DNA from: Falsiruegeria mediterranea M17
Lineage (GTDB): Bacteria; Pseudomonadota; Alphaproteobacteria; Rhodobacterales; Rhodobacteraceae
DNA length: 64,000 nt
Assembly: GCF_900302455.1 (NCBI RefSeq)
Contig: NZ_ONZG01000003.1
Span: forward strand, 372,001-436,000
Direction: 5' to 3'
Positions 9,586 to 17,546 of the stretch are shown piece by piece. The position numbers and the translations under genes are program-made. Numbering within the stretch: the first letter of the stretch is position 1; each line of letters begins with the position of its first letter. The notes beneath the pieces were generated by a model. The model was not told where the DNA came from, ran no database searches, and saw nothing but the letters and a program-made list of their open reading frames with translations.

Positions 9586-9672
9586 AATTTTTGAAATTGT
9601 TGTGTTTTTGGCGACGGACTTGAGGCATTGCTTCGTTCAAGACACATCAGATTGTAAGCTCAAGGTTTCGAT

Positions 9673-10179
9673 ATGCGCATTGTTTTGATTTCTCTGTCCC
9701 TGTTGTCTCTGCTGTTTGCAGGAGCCATCTTTGGGTTCTTCTACGCCTGGGTGTGTTCAACCATGTGGGGGTTGGATCAGGCGGACCCCAACGTCGCAAT
9801 CCAGGCGATGCAGGCCATGAATGCGAGCGTCCGAAATGGTGTCTTTGCGCCTGCGTTCTTTGGGACACCATTTGTATTGCTTCTGACCGGTGTGGTCGCC
9901 TGGCGTGCAGGGGCGCGTCGCGCCGCTCTTTTTATTCTGTCCGGCGCAGCGATCTATTTCGGCGGTGGGATGCTTTTGACGATGTCTGTTAACGTGCCCA
10001 TGAACGAGGCGCTGGCCTTGATCGAAACTCCGCTGCCCGAGGCAGAGGCCTCAACGATCTGGTCCGAGTATTCGTCTGTTTGGCAGGTTTGGAACCAGAT
10101 CCGAACGGTCTTTTCGGGGCTGACCTTGTTGCTTGTAGGCATGGCGATCTTTTCCTTGCCCCATAAGCCGCGGCTATAG
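9673..10179 (+). CDS. DUF1772 / anthrone-oxygenase-family membrane protein
   Basis: A 168-aa membrane protein with four hydrophobic segments. The first forms the N-terminus (IVLISLSLLSLLFAGAIFGF), followed by FVLLLTGVVAW, LFILSGAAIYFGG and GLTLLLVGMAIF. The pattern, with conserved Trp/Met and an MNVPMNEALA-like loop (SVNVPMNEAL), fits DUF1772. That family includes fungal anthrone oxygenases, but most bacterial members have no known activity, so oxygenase function should not be assumed. It stands between the acetyltransferase and hisD, another insertion into the conserved block. Confidence 0.75.
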   Translation: MRIVLISLSLLSLLFAGAIFGFFYAWVCSTMWGLDQADPNVAIQAMQAMNASVRNGVFAPAFFGTPFVLLLTGVVAWRAGARRAALFILSGAAIYFGGGMLLTMSVNVPMNEALALIETPLPEAEASTIWSEYSSVWQVWNQIRTVFSGLTLLLVGMAIFSLPHKPRL

Positions 10180-10230
10180 TTCTTGAGGCCGGTGGCTGCT
10201 GCGGGTATGTGACCGGCAAAGGAGACACCG

Positions 10231-11532
10231 ATGCCCAAGTTCCTCGACACCACGCAGCCCGATTTCGAACAGGCCTTTGCTGAGTTGCTGAGCGCCAAGC
10301 GCGAAGACAGCCCGGATGTGGATGATGTCGTGGCCGGGATCATTGCGGATGTCCGCGCCCGCGGTGACGCGGCTGTGATCGAGCTGACGGAACGGTTCGA
10401 CCGGATGACTCTGACGCCCGAGACGCTGGCGATTCCAGCAGCTGAGGTGGATGCAGCGATTGCTGAGGTCTCGACCGAGGAGAGCGAAGCGCTGGATCTG
10501 GCAGTCAAGCGGATCCGGGCCTATCACGAACGGCAAATGCCAGCGGACGACAGCTGGACGGATGAGAGCGGAGCCACATTGGGCTGGCGTTGGTCGGCGG
10601 TGTCGGCGGCCGGGCTGTATGTGCCGGGTGGGCTGGCGTCCTATCCGTCGTCCGTTCTGATGAACGCCATTCCCGCCAAAGTGGCCGGCGTCGATCGGCT
10701 GGCCATTGCAGTGCCAACGCCAGACGGTCAGATCAACCCGCTGGTTCTGTTGGCTGCGCGACTGTCGGGCGTGGATGAGATTTACCGCATCGGCGGCGCG
10801 CAGGCGATTGCCGCACTTGCCTATGGGACCGAGAGCATTGCTCCGGTGGACAAGATCACTGGCCCCGGCAACGCTTTTGTCGCCGCCGCCAAGCGGCGTG
10901 TGTTTGGCAAGGTGGGCATCGACATGATCGCCGGCCCGTCCGAGATTCTGGTGATTGCCGACAAGGACAACGATCCCGATTGGATCGCGCTGGATCTGCT
11001 CAGCCAAGCGGAGCACGATGAGAGTGCGCAATCGATTCTCATCACCGATGACGCCGCATTTGGCCGTGCCGTTGGCGCAGCCGTCGAGCAACGTCTCACC
11101 TCCTTGCAGCGTCGCGCCATCGCCGGTCCGAGCTGGCGCGATTTTGGCGCCGTCATCACCGCGCGAGATCTGGATGAGGCCGCGAGCTTGTCGAACCGGA
11201 TTGCGCCGGAACACCTGGAGCTGTGCGTGGCCGATCCGGACGCGTTGAGCCAGAAAACGGTGCATGCGGGAGCGATTTTCCTCGGCCAGTTCACCCCCGA
11301 GGCCATTGGCGACTATGTGGGCGGGCCGAACCACGTACTGCCCACGGCACGATCGGCGCGGTTTTCCTCTGGCTTGTCGGTGATGGATTTCCTCAAACGC
11401 ACCACGCTCAGCAAGATGACGCCCGAGGCCCTGCGTGCCATCGGCCCGGCCGCCGAACGCCTGGCGCAGTCCGAAAGCCTTGAGGCACACGGGCTTTCGG
11501 TCAAGGTGCGTCTGGATGCGCTGAACCGCTAA
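10231..11532 (+). CDS. hisD: Histidinol dehydrogenase
   Basis: Catalyses the last two steps of histidine biosynthesis, oxidising L-histidinol to L-histidine with two NAD. The 433 aa match the family. Recognised landmarks in order are GLYVPGGLASYPSSVLMN, ITGPGNAFVAAAKR, DMIAGPSEILV, the zinc/catalytic SQAEHDE and the EHLEL segment near the C-terminus. AAAGGAGA lies about 7 bases before the ATG. It is the second backbone gene of the murA-hisD block. The DUF1772 gene is only 51 bases upstream, so read-through is likely. Confidence 0.97.
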   Translation: MPKFLDTTQPDFEQAFAELLSAKREDSPDVDDVVAGIIADVRARGDAAVIELTERFDRMTLTPETLAIPAAEVDAAIAEVSTEESEALDLAVKRIRAYHERQMPADDSWTDESGATLGWRWSAVSAAGLYVPGGLASYPSSVLMNAIPAKVAGVDRLAIAVPTPDGQINPLVLLAARLSGVDEIYRIGGAQAIAALAYGTESIAPVDKITGPGNAFVAAAKRRVFGKVGIDMIAGPSEILVIADKDNDPDWIALDLLSQAEHDESAQSILITDDAAFGRAVGAAVEQRLTSLQRRAIAGPSWRDFGAVITARDLDEAASLSNRIAPEHLELCVADPDALSQKTVHAGAIFLGQFTPEAIGDYVGGPNHVLPTARSARFSSGLSVMDFLKRTTLSKMTPEALRAIGPAAERLAQSESLEAHGLSVKVRLDALNR

Positions 11533-11742
11533 TACCTGTATTTCTCGGACAGCCTTAGACGCGCAGCGATTGTCCTCGATCGGCTGGATGCCGCGTGGCA
11601 ACAGAGGGGCTTTGGTGCAGGTTTCGTGGCCTTGATGTCGCAGCCATTTCGGCGAATCCGGACACGGGTAACCGGGCGTTGCCCCTGCTGACGCGATCCT
11701 GTAGGACCGTGCGCAACTTACGCTGACCGAGACCGCGCACAG

Positions 11743-12222
11743 ATGAACCGCATCAGTCAAATCGAACTGGACGACCGCAACCTGCCCCCGCCGACACCCG
11801 AGATCGAGCAGGAGCGCAAGGTGGCGATGTTCGACCTGCTGGAAGAGAACAGTTTTGCCCTGCCCAAGCGAGACGATCGCGTCATTCCGGACGGTCCATA
11901 TCACCTGAACCTGTCGATCCGCGACAAGCGTCTGGTGTTCGACGTGAATACGGAAGCCGAGGAAAAGGCTGCGGAATTTCACTTGTCGTTGGGGCCGTTC
12001 CGCCAGGTGGTCAAAGACTACTTTCAGATCTGCGAAAGCTATTTCAACGCGGTGAAAACCTTGCCACCCAGCCAGATCGAAACGATCGACATGGCGCGGC
12101 GGGGCATTCACAACGAGGGCAGCCGCGTCTTGCAGGAAAGGCTGGAAGGGAAGGCCGATATCGACACCGACACCGCCCGCCGCCTGTTCACGCTGATCTG
12201 CGTGCTGCATTTCGGGGGCTGA
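11743..12222 (+). CDS. UPF0262 family protein
   Basis: A 159-aa cytoplasmic protein matching UPF0262, a family confined mainly to Alphaproteobacteria. Typical stretches are an N-terminal ISQIELDD, then DGPYHLNLSIRDKRLVFD, and FHLSLGPFRQVVKDY. The function is unknown. It is 2 bases from the next gene, the tyrosine-phosphatase-like protein, and this pairing is conserved in the family, suggesting a shared role. About 210 bases of spacer without a gene separate it from hisD. Confidence 0.88.
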   Translation: MNRISQIELDDRNLPPPTPEIEQERKVAMFDLLEENSFALPKRDDRVIPDGPYHLNLSIRDKRLVFDVNTEAEEKAAEFHLSLGPFRQVVKDYFQICESYFNAVKTLPPSQIETIDMARRGIHNEGSRVLQERLEGKADIDTDTARRLFTLICVLHFGG

Positions 12223-12224
12223 AG

Positions 12225-12686
12225 GTGGTTTTGCCGCTTCCGCAGTCGGTTTTGTTTTGCTGCGACCACAATGCGGTGCGATCCCCGATGGCCGAAGGTA
12301 TCATGAAGAAATTCTACGGAATGGACACCTATGTTCAGTCCGCAGGTGTTCACAACGATATGGAGATCGATGGTTTTTCCATCGCGGTCTGCCAGGAGAT
12401 GGATGTCGAGCTGAGCCGCCACCGCTCGCGCTCGTTCGACATGATGGAACAGTGGGGCGACGATCTGAGCTCCTTTGACCTGGTGATTGCTCTGTCGCCG
12501 GCCAGCCAGCGCCGGGCGCTGGAACTCACGCGATATTTTCACCTCGATGTCGAATATTGGCCAATAATGGACCCTACTGGGCTCGGCGAGACGCGGAATG
12601 ACAAGCTAAACAGCTATCGACAGACCCGCGATCAGATCATTCAGCATCTCAAGGATCGTTGGGGCGAACCAACGGAGATGACATGA
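12225..12686 (+). CDS. Low-molecular-weight protein-tyrosine-phosphatase-like protein
   Basis: A 153-aa protein of the low-molecular-weight phosphatase / arsenate-reductase fold. The P-loop CDHNAVRS fits C-x5-R-S, with nucleophile Cys13 and Arg19. The general-acid Asp is probably in WPIMDPTG. A second Cys (Cys12) precedes the nucleophile. Either phosphotyrosine hydrolysis or arsenate reduction is possible; no ars genes are nearby. The stop overlaps the next start as ATGA. Confidence 0.85.
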   Translation: MVLPLPQSVLFCCDHNAVRSPMAEGIMKKFYGMDTYVQSAGVHNDMEIDGFSIAVCQEMDVELSRHRSRSFDMMEQWGDDLSSFDLVIALSPASQRRALELTRYFHLDVEYWPIMDPTGLGETRNDKLNSYRQTRDQIIQHLKDRWGEPTEMT

Positions 12687-13081
12687 ACGATACCGTCAAA
12701 CGCTATTTTTCGGCCTTCAACGCTGGTGATGTGGACACCATGTTGGACTGCCTGTCCGACGATGTGGCCCACCATGTGAACGAGGGGCAGATCCGCGTCG
12801 GGCGCGAGAAGTTTGCGGACTTCTGCGCGCATATGAACCGCTGCTACAAAGAAGAGCTAACCGATATGGTTGTGTTCGAGGCGGAAGGCGGCACCCGCGC
12901 GGCGGCGGAATACATCGTCAACGGCACCTATCTGGAAACGGACCCAGGTCTGCCTGAAGCCAAGGGCCAGACCTATCGCCTGCCTGCTGGATCCTTTTTT
13001 GATCTGCGGGACGGCAAGATCACCCGTGTCACCACCTATTACAACCTTGCGGATTGGGTGAAGCAGGTTTCGAATGGCTAA
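12683..13081 (+). CDS. SnoaL/ketosteroid-isomerase-like (NTF2 fold) protein
   Basis: A 132-aa NTF2-fold protein. VKRYFSAFNAGDVDTMLDCLSDDVAHHVNEG is the classic opening helix and cone strand of this group, and AGSFFDLRDGKITRVTTYYN the closing beta strands. Members are isomerases, dehydratases or simply ligand-binding proteins, so no reaction is assigned. The start at 12683 is set by the ATGA overlap with the upstream phosphatase; an upstream TTG at 12659 is less likely. It overlaps the next gene by 8 bases, so the last four genes probably form an operon. Confidence 0.8.
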   Translation: MNDTVKRYFSAFNAGDVDTMLDCLSDDVAHHVNEGQIRVGREKFADFCAHMNRCYKEELTDMVVFEAEGGTRAAAEYIVNGTYLETDPGLPEAKGQTYRLPAGSFFDLRDGKITRVTTYYNLADWVKQVSNG

Positions 13082-13667
13082 GGTCACGGATGTCCGTGTC
13101 CTGACCGGCGCGGCGCTCGAGGCGGCGCTGGATGATGTGGCTGCTCTGCGGATCGCGGTGTTTCGGGCCTTTCCCTATCTGTATGATGGGGATTTGGAGT
13201 ACGAGCGCGACTATTTGCAGACGTATCGCGACAGCGATGGGGCGGTCCTTGTTGGCGCCTTTGATGGCGATCGGCTGATCGGCGCGTCCACGGGTACGCC
13301 GCTGACGGATCATGCAGATGATTTCGGAGCAGCCTTTGCCGGAACAGGTCACGATTTGGCGGACGTCTTTTATTGTGCCGAATCCGTGCTGTTGCCCGAA
13401 TACAGGGGCCAGGGTGTGGGGCATCGGTTTTTTGATCTACGTGAGGCACTTGCACGCGAGCTCGGGCTTCCGAAGGTTGCGTTTTGTGGCGTTCAACGCC
13501 CGCCGGATCACCCGCTCAAACCCAAAGATTATCAGCCGCTAGACCAGTTCTGGATTGCGCGCGGGTATGCAAAGGTACCCGGTGCTGTTGCCCAGTTTTC
13601 CTGGAAGGATCTGGATGAGATGGCAGAAACACAAAAGCCGCTCCAGTTTTGGATCCGTGAGCTGTAA
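13074..13667 (+). CDS. GNAT family N-acetyltransferase
   Basis: A 197-aa acetyltransferase. Motif A is AESVLLPEYRGQGVGHRFFDLRE, with the acetyl-CoA-binding R-G-Q-G-V-G. The sequence after it (CGVQRPPDHPLKPKDYQPLDQFWIARGY) keeps the typical late Phe-W-x-x-x-G-Y strand. The gene starts inside the last codons of the SnoaL-like gene, an arrangement indicating translational coupling. The substrate is unknown. It ends the rightward operon, and a GC-rich hairpin is found 126 bases on. Confidence 0.85.
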   Translation: MAKVTDVRVLTGAALEAALDDVAALRIAVFRAFPYLYDGDLEYERDYLQTYRDSDGAVLVGAFDGDRLIGASTGTPLTDHADDFGAAFAGTGHDLADVFYCAESVLLPEYRGQGVGHRFFDLREALARELGLPKVAFCGVQRPPDHPLKPKDYQPLDQFWIARGYAKVPGAVAQFSWKDLDEMAETQKPLQFWIREL

Positions 13668-13792
13668 ATCGGAAACAGGGGTCCGCCTTGCCGGTGTCCG
13701 GCGGGTGTATTTGCAGGCTTGGTTGAAAAGATCCGAAGCGCTCCCGCCCGTCGTCGATGTTTATGGCGAAACACCTCCTTCCGTTGGGCCGG

Positions 13793-13813
13793 GCGCCGCG
13801 CTATGCGCGGCGC
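13793..13813. terminator. GC-rich hairpin between convergent genes
   Basis: GCGCCGCGC, TAT and GCGCGGCGC form a perfect 9-bp stem in the 244-base space between the rightward operon and the leftward TetR gene. No U-run follows, so it may be a weak or factor-assisted terminator serving either side. Nothing else is recognised in this space. Confidence 0.35.
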
Positions 13814-13911
13814 GGTACCGCAGAGCACTGGTGGAGCGATGGAGACAGGCGTGTTTGGATGCTAGACCTTTTCAGAAGATCAGGCCGACCTCGTTCCGCC
13901 CTGTGTGAGCC

Positions 13912-14538
13912 TTATGCTTGCTCTGTCAGATGCCTGGACATGAAGCGCCCCACGTCGCTTTCGCTGGGGCGCTGCCCCGTAAAGACTTCGACATAATCCG
14001 GCACCCGCGCAATGCGTTTCCAATGGCTTTCCTGCACTTGCATCGAGAGATAGCCGATCTGGGTGTAGAGCACAGTCATGGTACGGACCTCGGCTTCGGC
14101 CTCTGAATAGCCGTGATAGGTGAACATGGACTGTATAGCGGTCAGGCGCTGTTCATCGGCACGGTTCAGGCGATCTTGCAAGGCCTCATCGGTGCGAGCC
14201 CAGTTTCTGATGGCCAGATCCAGGCGGGAATCAAACAGCGCGTCATCCAGCCAGCAGTCGCACAGGTTGAACATCGCCTCGCAGATATTTTCGGCAAATG
14301 CCTCGGTCCGGGCCACCAGATTGCCTGTGTTCTTGGCCTCCCACCGCTGGATCAGTGCCTCGAGCAAGGCCTCGCGGTCGCGGAAATGCCAATAGAAGCC
14401 GGTGCGGGACAGGCCAAGACGTTTTGCCAATGGCATGACTTTGACGGCGTCGATGCCTGCTTCGCAGAGCAGTTGCGCAGCAGCATCCAGCCACAGGGTT
14501 TCTGACCCGCGTTGGCGGGGAGGGGTCTGGTCGTTCAT
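13912..14538 (-). CDS. TetR family transcriptional regulator
   Basis: A 208-aa repressor-type regulator. The helix-turn-helix lies at about residues 30-55 (GIDAVKVMPLAKRLGLSRTGFYWHFRDREALLEAL), ending in the diagnostic F-Y-W-H-F. The C-terminal ligand domain is helical and includes WKRIARVPDYVEVFTGQRP. It is divergent from the flavoprotein gene, and a 16-bp palindrome sits between them (14600-14615). It therefore probably controls the neighbouring catabolic cluster and itself, with a pathway compound as inducer. Confidence 0.9.
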   Translation of the reverse strand: MNDQTPPRQRGSETLWLDAAAQLLCEAGIDAVKVMPLAKRLGLSRTGFYWHFRDREALLEALIQRWEAKNTGNLVARTEAFAENICEAMFNLCDCWLDDALFDSRLDLAIRNWARTDEALQDRLNRADEQRLTAIQSMFTYHGYSEAEAEVRTMTVLYTQIGYLSMQVQESHWKRIARVPDYVEVFTGQRPSESDVGRFMSRHLTEQA

Positions 14539-14599
14539 GATGCACGCTTAGCACCGCAGGCAAAGGCTCACAACTGTCTTGACACTTTTGTTCTTAAAA

Positions 14600-14615
14600 T
14601 CGACAGTCATGTCGA
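14600..14615. promoter_or_regulatory. Candidate TetR operator
   Basis: TCGACA-GTCA-TGTCGA is a perfect palindrome with 6-bp arms, 26 bases before the flavoprotein start and 62 bases before the TetR start. A TTGACA hexamer (14579-14584) precedes it, so a bound repressor would cover the promoter. The role is inferred from symmetry and position. Confidence 0.6.
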
Positions 14616-14640
14616 CAAAGCCAACCAAGGTGCGACCGCC

Positions 14641-16686
14641 ATGTCCAAGGATCCGCTGCTGCAGCCCTATCGCCTCAAGCATCTGACGCTCAAGAACAGG
14701 ATCATGACGACAGCGCATGAACCGGCCTATCCCGAAGACGGGATGCCCAAGGATCGCTATCGCGCGTATCACGAAGAACGGGCCAAGGCCGGGGTGGCTC
14801 TGACCATGACGGCGGGGTCAGCCGCGGTCAGTACGGATTCGCCGCCGGTTTTCAACAATGTTTTGGCCTACAAGGATGAGGTCGTCCCGTGGATCCGCAA
14901 CCTAACGGATGCTTGCCACGAACACGGCTGTGCGGTGATGATCCAGCTGACGCATCTGGGGCGCAGAACCGGGTGGAACAAGGGCGATTGGCTGCCTTCG
15001 GTCTCGTCCACGCCGCACCGTGAACCGGCACACCGCAGCTTTCCCAAACTGATCGAGGAGTGGGACATCGAGCGGATCATCCGCGACTATGCTGATGCGG
15101 CCGAACGAATGCAGGCGGGCGGTATGGATGGGATCGAGCTTGAGGCTTATGGCCATCTGATCGATCAGTTCTGGTCGCCGCTCACCAACCATCTTGAGGG
15201 CAGGTACGGGGCCGAAAGCCTGAACAGTCGAATGCAGTTCGGCATGGATGTGATCAGGGCCATCCGTGACCGCGTCGGCCCGGATTTCCTGATCGGTGTG
15301 CGGTACACGGCGGATGAAAGCGCGACGGGCGGCATAACGCCCGAGATTGGGTTGGACATGGCTCGGGTGATGCAGGACAGCGGACAGGTGGATTTCCTTA
15401 ATGTGATCCGGGGACGCATTCATACCGACCCGGCGATGACCGATGTGATCCCGGTCCAAGGCATGCGCACGGCACCACATCTGGATTTCGCAGGCCGGGT
15501 CAGGGCCGAGATCGGCATGCCCACCTTCCACGCTTCGCGCATACCCGATGTGGCCACTGCGCGCCATGCGGTGGCCGAGGGGCTACTGGACATGGTGGGC
15601 ATGACCCGTGCGCATATGGCCGATCCCCACGTGGTGCAAAAGATCGCCCAAGGGCGCGAGGATGACATTCGCCCTTGCGTCGGGGCCACTTATTGTCTGG
15701 ATCGCATCTATCAAGCGGGCGAGGCGTTGTGCATGCACAACGCCGCCACCGGGCGGGAACTGACAATGCCACATGTGATCTCGGCCGCTGACGTGCAGCA
15801 GCGCGTGGTTGTCGTGGGCGCGGGTCCTGGCGGGCTTGAGGCTGCGCGGGTGGCGGCTGAGCGCGGCCATGACGTCACCGTGTTCGAGGCGTCGGCAGAT
15901 CCTGGCGGGCAGGTGCGTCTGACGGCGCAAACCCTGCACCGGCGCGAGATGATCGGGATCATCGACTGGCGCATGGCCCAATGTGCGGCGCGGGATGTGC
16001 AGTTTCACTTCAACACCTGGGCCGAGGCTGACGATGTGCTGGGTCTGTCCCCGGATGTGGTGATCATCGCCACTGGCGGGCTGCCGAACACCTGCCTTTT
16101 TGAAACGGCAGACGAACAGCCCCTGGCGGTCAGCAGTTGGGACGTGATCTCGGGTGCAGTGAAACCGGCGGGACGGGTGTTGATCTATGACGAAAGTGGC
16201 GATCACCCGGCGCTGCAGGCGGCGATGGCGGCGTGCGCTGCGGGGGCGGAGGTCGAGGTGATGACGCCCGACCGGATCTTTGCCCCCGACATCATGGCGA
16301 TGAACCTGGTGCCTTACATGCGCGATCTTCAGACCAAGGGCGTGGCGTTCACCGTCACTCGCCGCCTGTGTGGGATCGAGCGCGAAGGAAACCGTCTGCG
16401 GGCGGCGATCGGGACGGATTACAGCGATCTGATCGAACAGCAAACCTATGATATGATCATCGTGAACTATGGCACGCTGCCGAACGCCGACCTTTATTTC
16501 GACCTGCGTCCACGATCACGCAATGGGGGAGAGGTCGATCATGCTGCGCTGATCGCGGGACGTCCGCAATCGGTGGTGCGCAACCCTGATGGCGCGTTTG
16601 ACCTGTTTCGGATCGGTGATGCGGTATCGGCCAGAAACACCCATGCGGCCATCTATGATGCGCTGCGCTTGATGAAGGATATCTGA
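14641..16686 (+). CDS. Old-yellow-enzyme type NADH:flavin oxidoreductase (N-methylproline / dimethylglycine demethylase-like)
   Basis: A 681-aa two-part flavoprotein of the trimethylamine-dehydrogenase / 2,4-dienoyl-CoA-reductase family. Residues 1-335 form the FMN barrel (LKNRIMTTAHEP; IQLTHLGRRTG). Residues 346-364 form the iron-sulfur segment. From 390 there is an FAD/ADP-binding half starting VVVVGAGPGGLEAAR. Related enzymes remove N-methyl groups from dimethylglycine or N-methylproline in betaine breakdown, and the adjacent ProC-like gene fits the latter, but this is inference. In the Fe-S segment the cysteines expected at four positions are C346, A349, C352 and C364, so one ligand is alanine. 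ATG 14641 is used; the longer frame would start inside the TetR gene. Confidence 0.85.
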   Translation: MSKDPLLQPYRLKHLTLKNRIMTTAHEPAYPEDGMPKDRYRAYHEERAKAGVALTMTAGSAAVSTDSPPVFNNVLAYKDEVVPWIRNLTDACHEHGCAVMIQLTHLGRRTGWNKGDWLPSVSSTPHREPAHRSFPKLIEEWDIERIIRDYADAAERMQAGGMDGIELEAYGHLIDQFWSPLTNHLEGRYGAESLNSRMQFGMDVIRAIRDRVGPDFLIGVRYTADESATGGITPEIGLDMARVMQDSGQVDFLNVIRGRIHTDPAMTDVIPVQGMRTAPHLDFAGRVRAEIGMPTFHASRIPDVATARHAVAEGLLDMVGMTRAHMADPHVVQKIAQGREDDIRPCVGATYCLDRIYQAGEALCMHNAATGRELTMPHVISAADVQQRVVVVGAGPGGLEAARVAAERGHDVTVFEASADPGGQVRLTAQTLHRREMIGIIDWRMAQCAARDVQFHFNTWAEADDVLGLSPDVVIIATGGLPNTCLFETADEQPLAVSSWDVISGAVKPAGRVLIYDESGDHPALQAAMAACAAGAEVEVMTPDRIFAPDIMAMNLVPYMRDLQTKGVAFTVTRRLCGIEREGNRLRAAIGTDYSDLIEQQTYDMIIVNYGTLPNADLYFDLRPRSRNGGEVDHAALIAGRPQSVVRNPDGAFDLFRIGDAVSARNTHAAIYDALRLMKDI

Positions 16687-17441
16687 TGCGGATCGGGATT
16701 TTAGGAACCGGGACTATTGCTACGGCTGTGGTGCGGGGGATCGTCCACGATGGTCACCAGATCGTTGTTTCAGAACGTTCGCAGGCCAACGCACAAGCAC
16801 TGTCCCAAGAATTTGCCGCCGTATCTGTCGTGGCAAATCAAGAGGTGCTGGACCAAAGTGATGTGGTGATCCTGGGCCTGATGCCAGATGTCGCGCGCGC
16901 TTTGCTGCCGGATCTGCGGTTTCGGGACGGTCAATCGGTCATCTCGTTGATGGCCGAAGTGCCAAAACTCGAATTGGCGGGACTGGTGGCGCCCGCAAAG
17001 GTCGAAGGTATTGCCATTCCCTTTCCGGCCATCGCACAGGGGGGCTCGCCCGTCTTGTGCTGTCCAGCATCGTCACTGATGCATGACCTGTTTGGCGCAA
17101 ACAACCATGTGATTTCGGTCAATAGCGCCGCAGATCTAGAGGCGTTTCTGTCGGCCCAAGCCATCCTCTCTCCTGCGGTCAAACAGCTTGCCCTGACACG
17201 CGACTGGCTGGCGGCCAAAACCGGCGAAGCAGGCGAGGCAGAGCGGTTCCTGCGGCTTTTGGTGGGCGGCGGCCTGCTGGCAGCGCCGCTTGAGCACGAG
17301 GGCGCGCTGGATGATCTGCTCGCAGCCCTAGGCACGCCCGGCGGGTTCAATGCCGAATTGCGGGATTTCCTGCTCGAACGGGGGATGCAACAGCACATCG
17401 ACGAAGGGTTGGAGACGCTTTTCAGCCGCTTTGGCACTTGA
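16686..17441 (+). CDS. Pyrroline-5-carboxylate-reductase-like (ProC family) oxidoreductase
   Basis: A 251-aa NAD(P)-dependent enzyme. The N-terminal Rossmann motif is MRIGILGTGTIATAVVRG and the body follows the ProC fold: DVVILGLMPDVARALLPDL, then a helical dimerisation half with LLVGGGLLAAPLEHEG. True ProC enzymes keep a longer conserved PGGTT segment; here LGTPGGFNAEL occupies that place, so it belongs to a divergent branch and proline synthesis should not be assumed. It starts on the last base of the flavoprotein stop (TGATG), so the two are coupled and probably act in one pathway. Confidence 0.78.
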   Translation: MRIGILGTGTIATAVVRGIVHDGHQIVVSERSQANAQALSQEFAAVSVVANQEVLDQSDVVILGLMPDVARALLPDLRFRDGQSVISLMAEVPKLELAGLVAPAKVEGIAIPFPAIAQGGSPVLCCPASSLMHDLFGANNHVISVNSAADLEAFLSAQAILSPAVKQLALTRDWLAAKTGEAGEAERFLRLLVGGGLLAAPLEHEGALDDLLAALGTPGGFNAELRDFLLERGMQQHIDEGLETLFSRFGT

Positions 17442-17546
17442 ATTCAACCGCGTACTGGCCTGCGACCTTGCGTCAACCCTGACCGAGCGTCTGGATTTGC
17501 CCTCCCTCTGGGCCTTTGATGGGGCAAGGAAAGAAGGGGCGTACCG

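Noticed and set aside
10174-12210. 678-aa open frame on the minus strand
   Set aside because: Covers hisD and UPF0262 on the other strand; composition is that of antisense translation and hisD is certain.
13681-13720. Second terminator hairpin after the acetyltransferase
   Set aside because: The inverted repeat is imperfect, with a large loop and no T-run; too weak to list.
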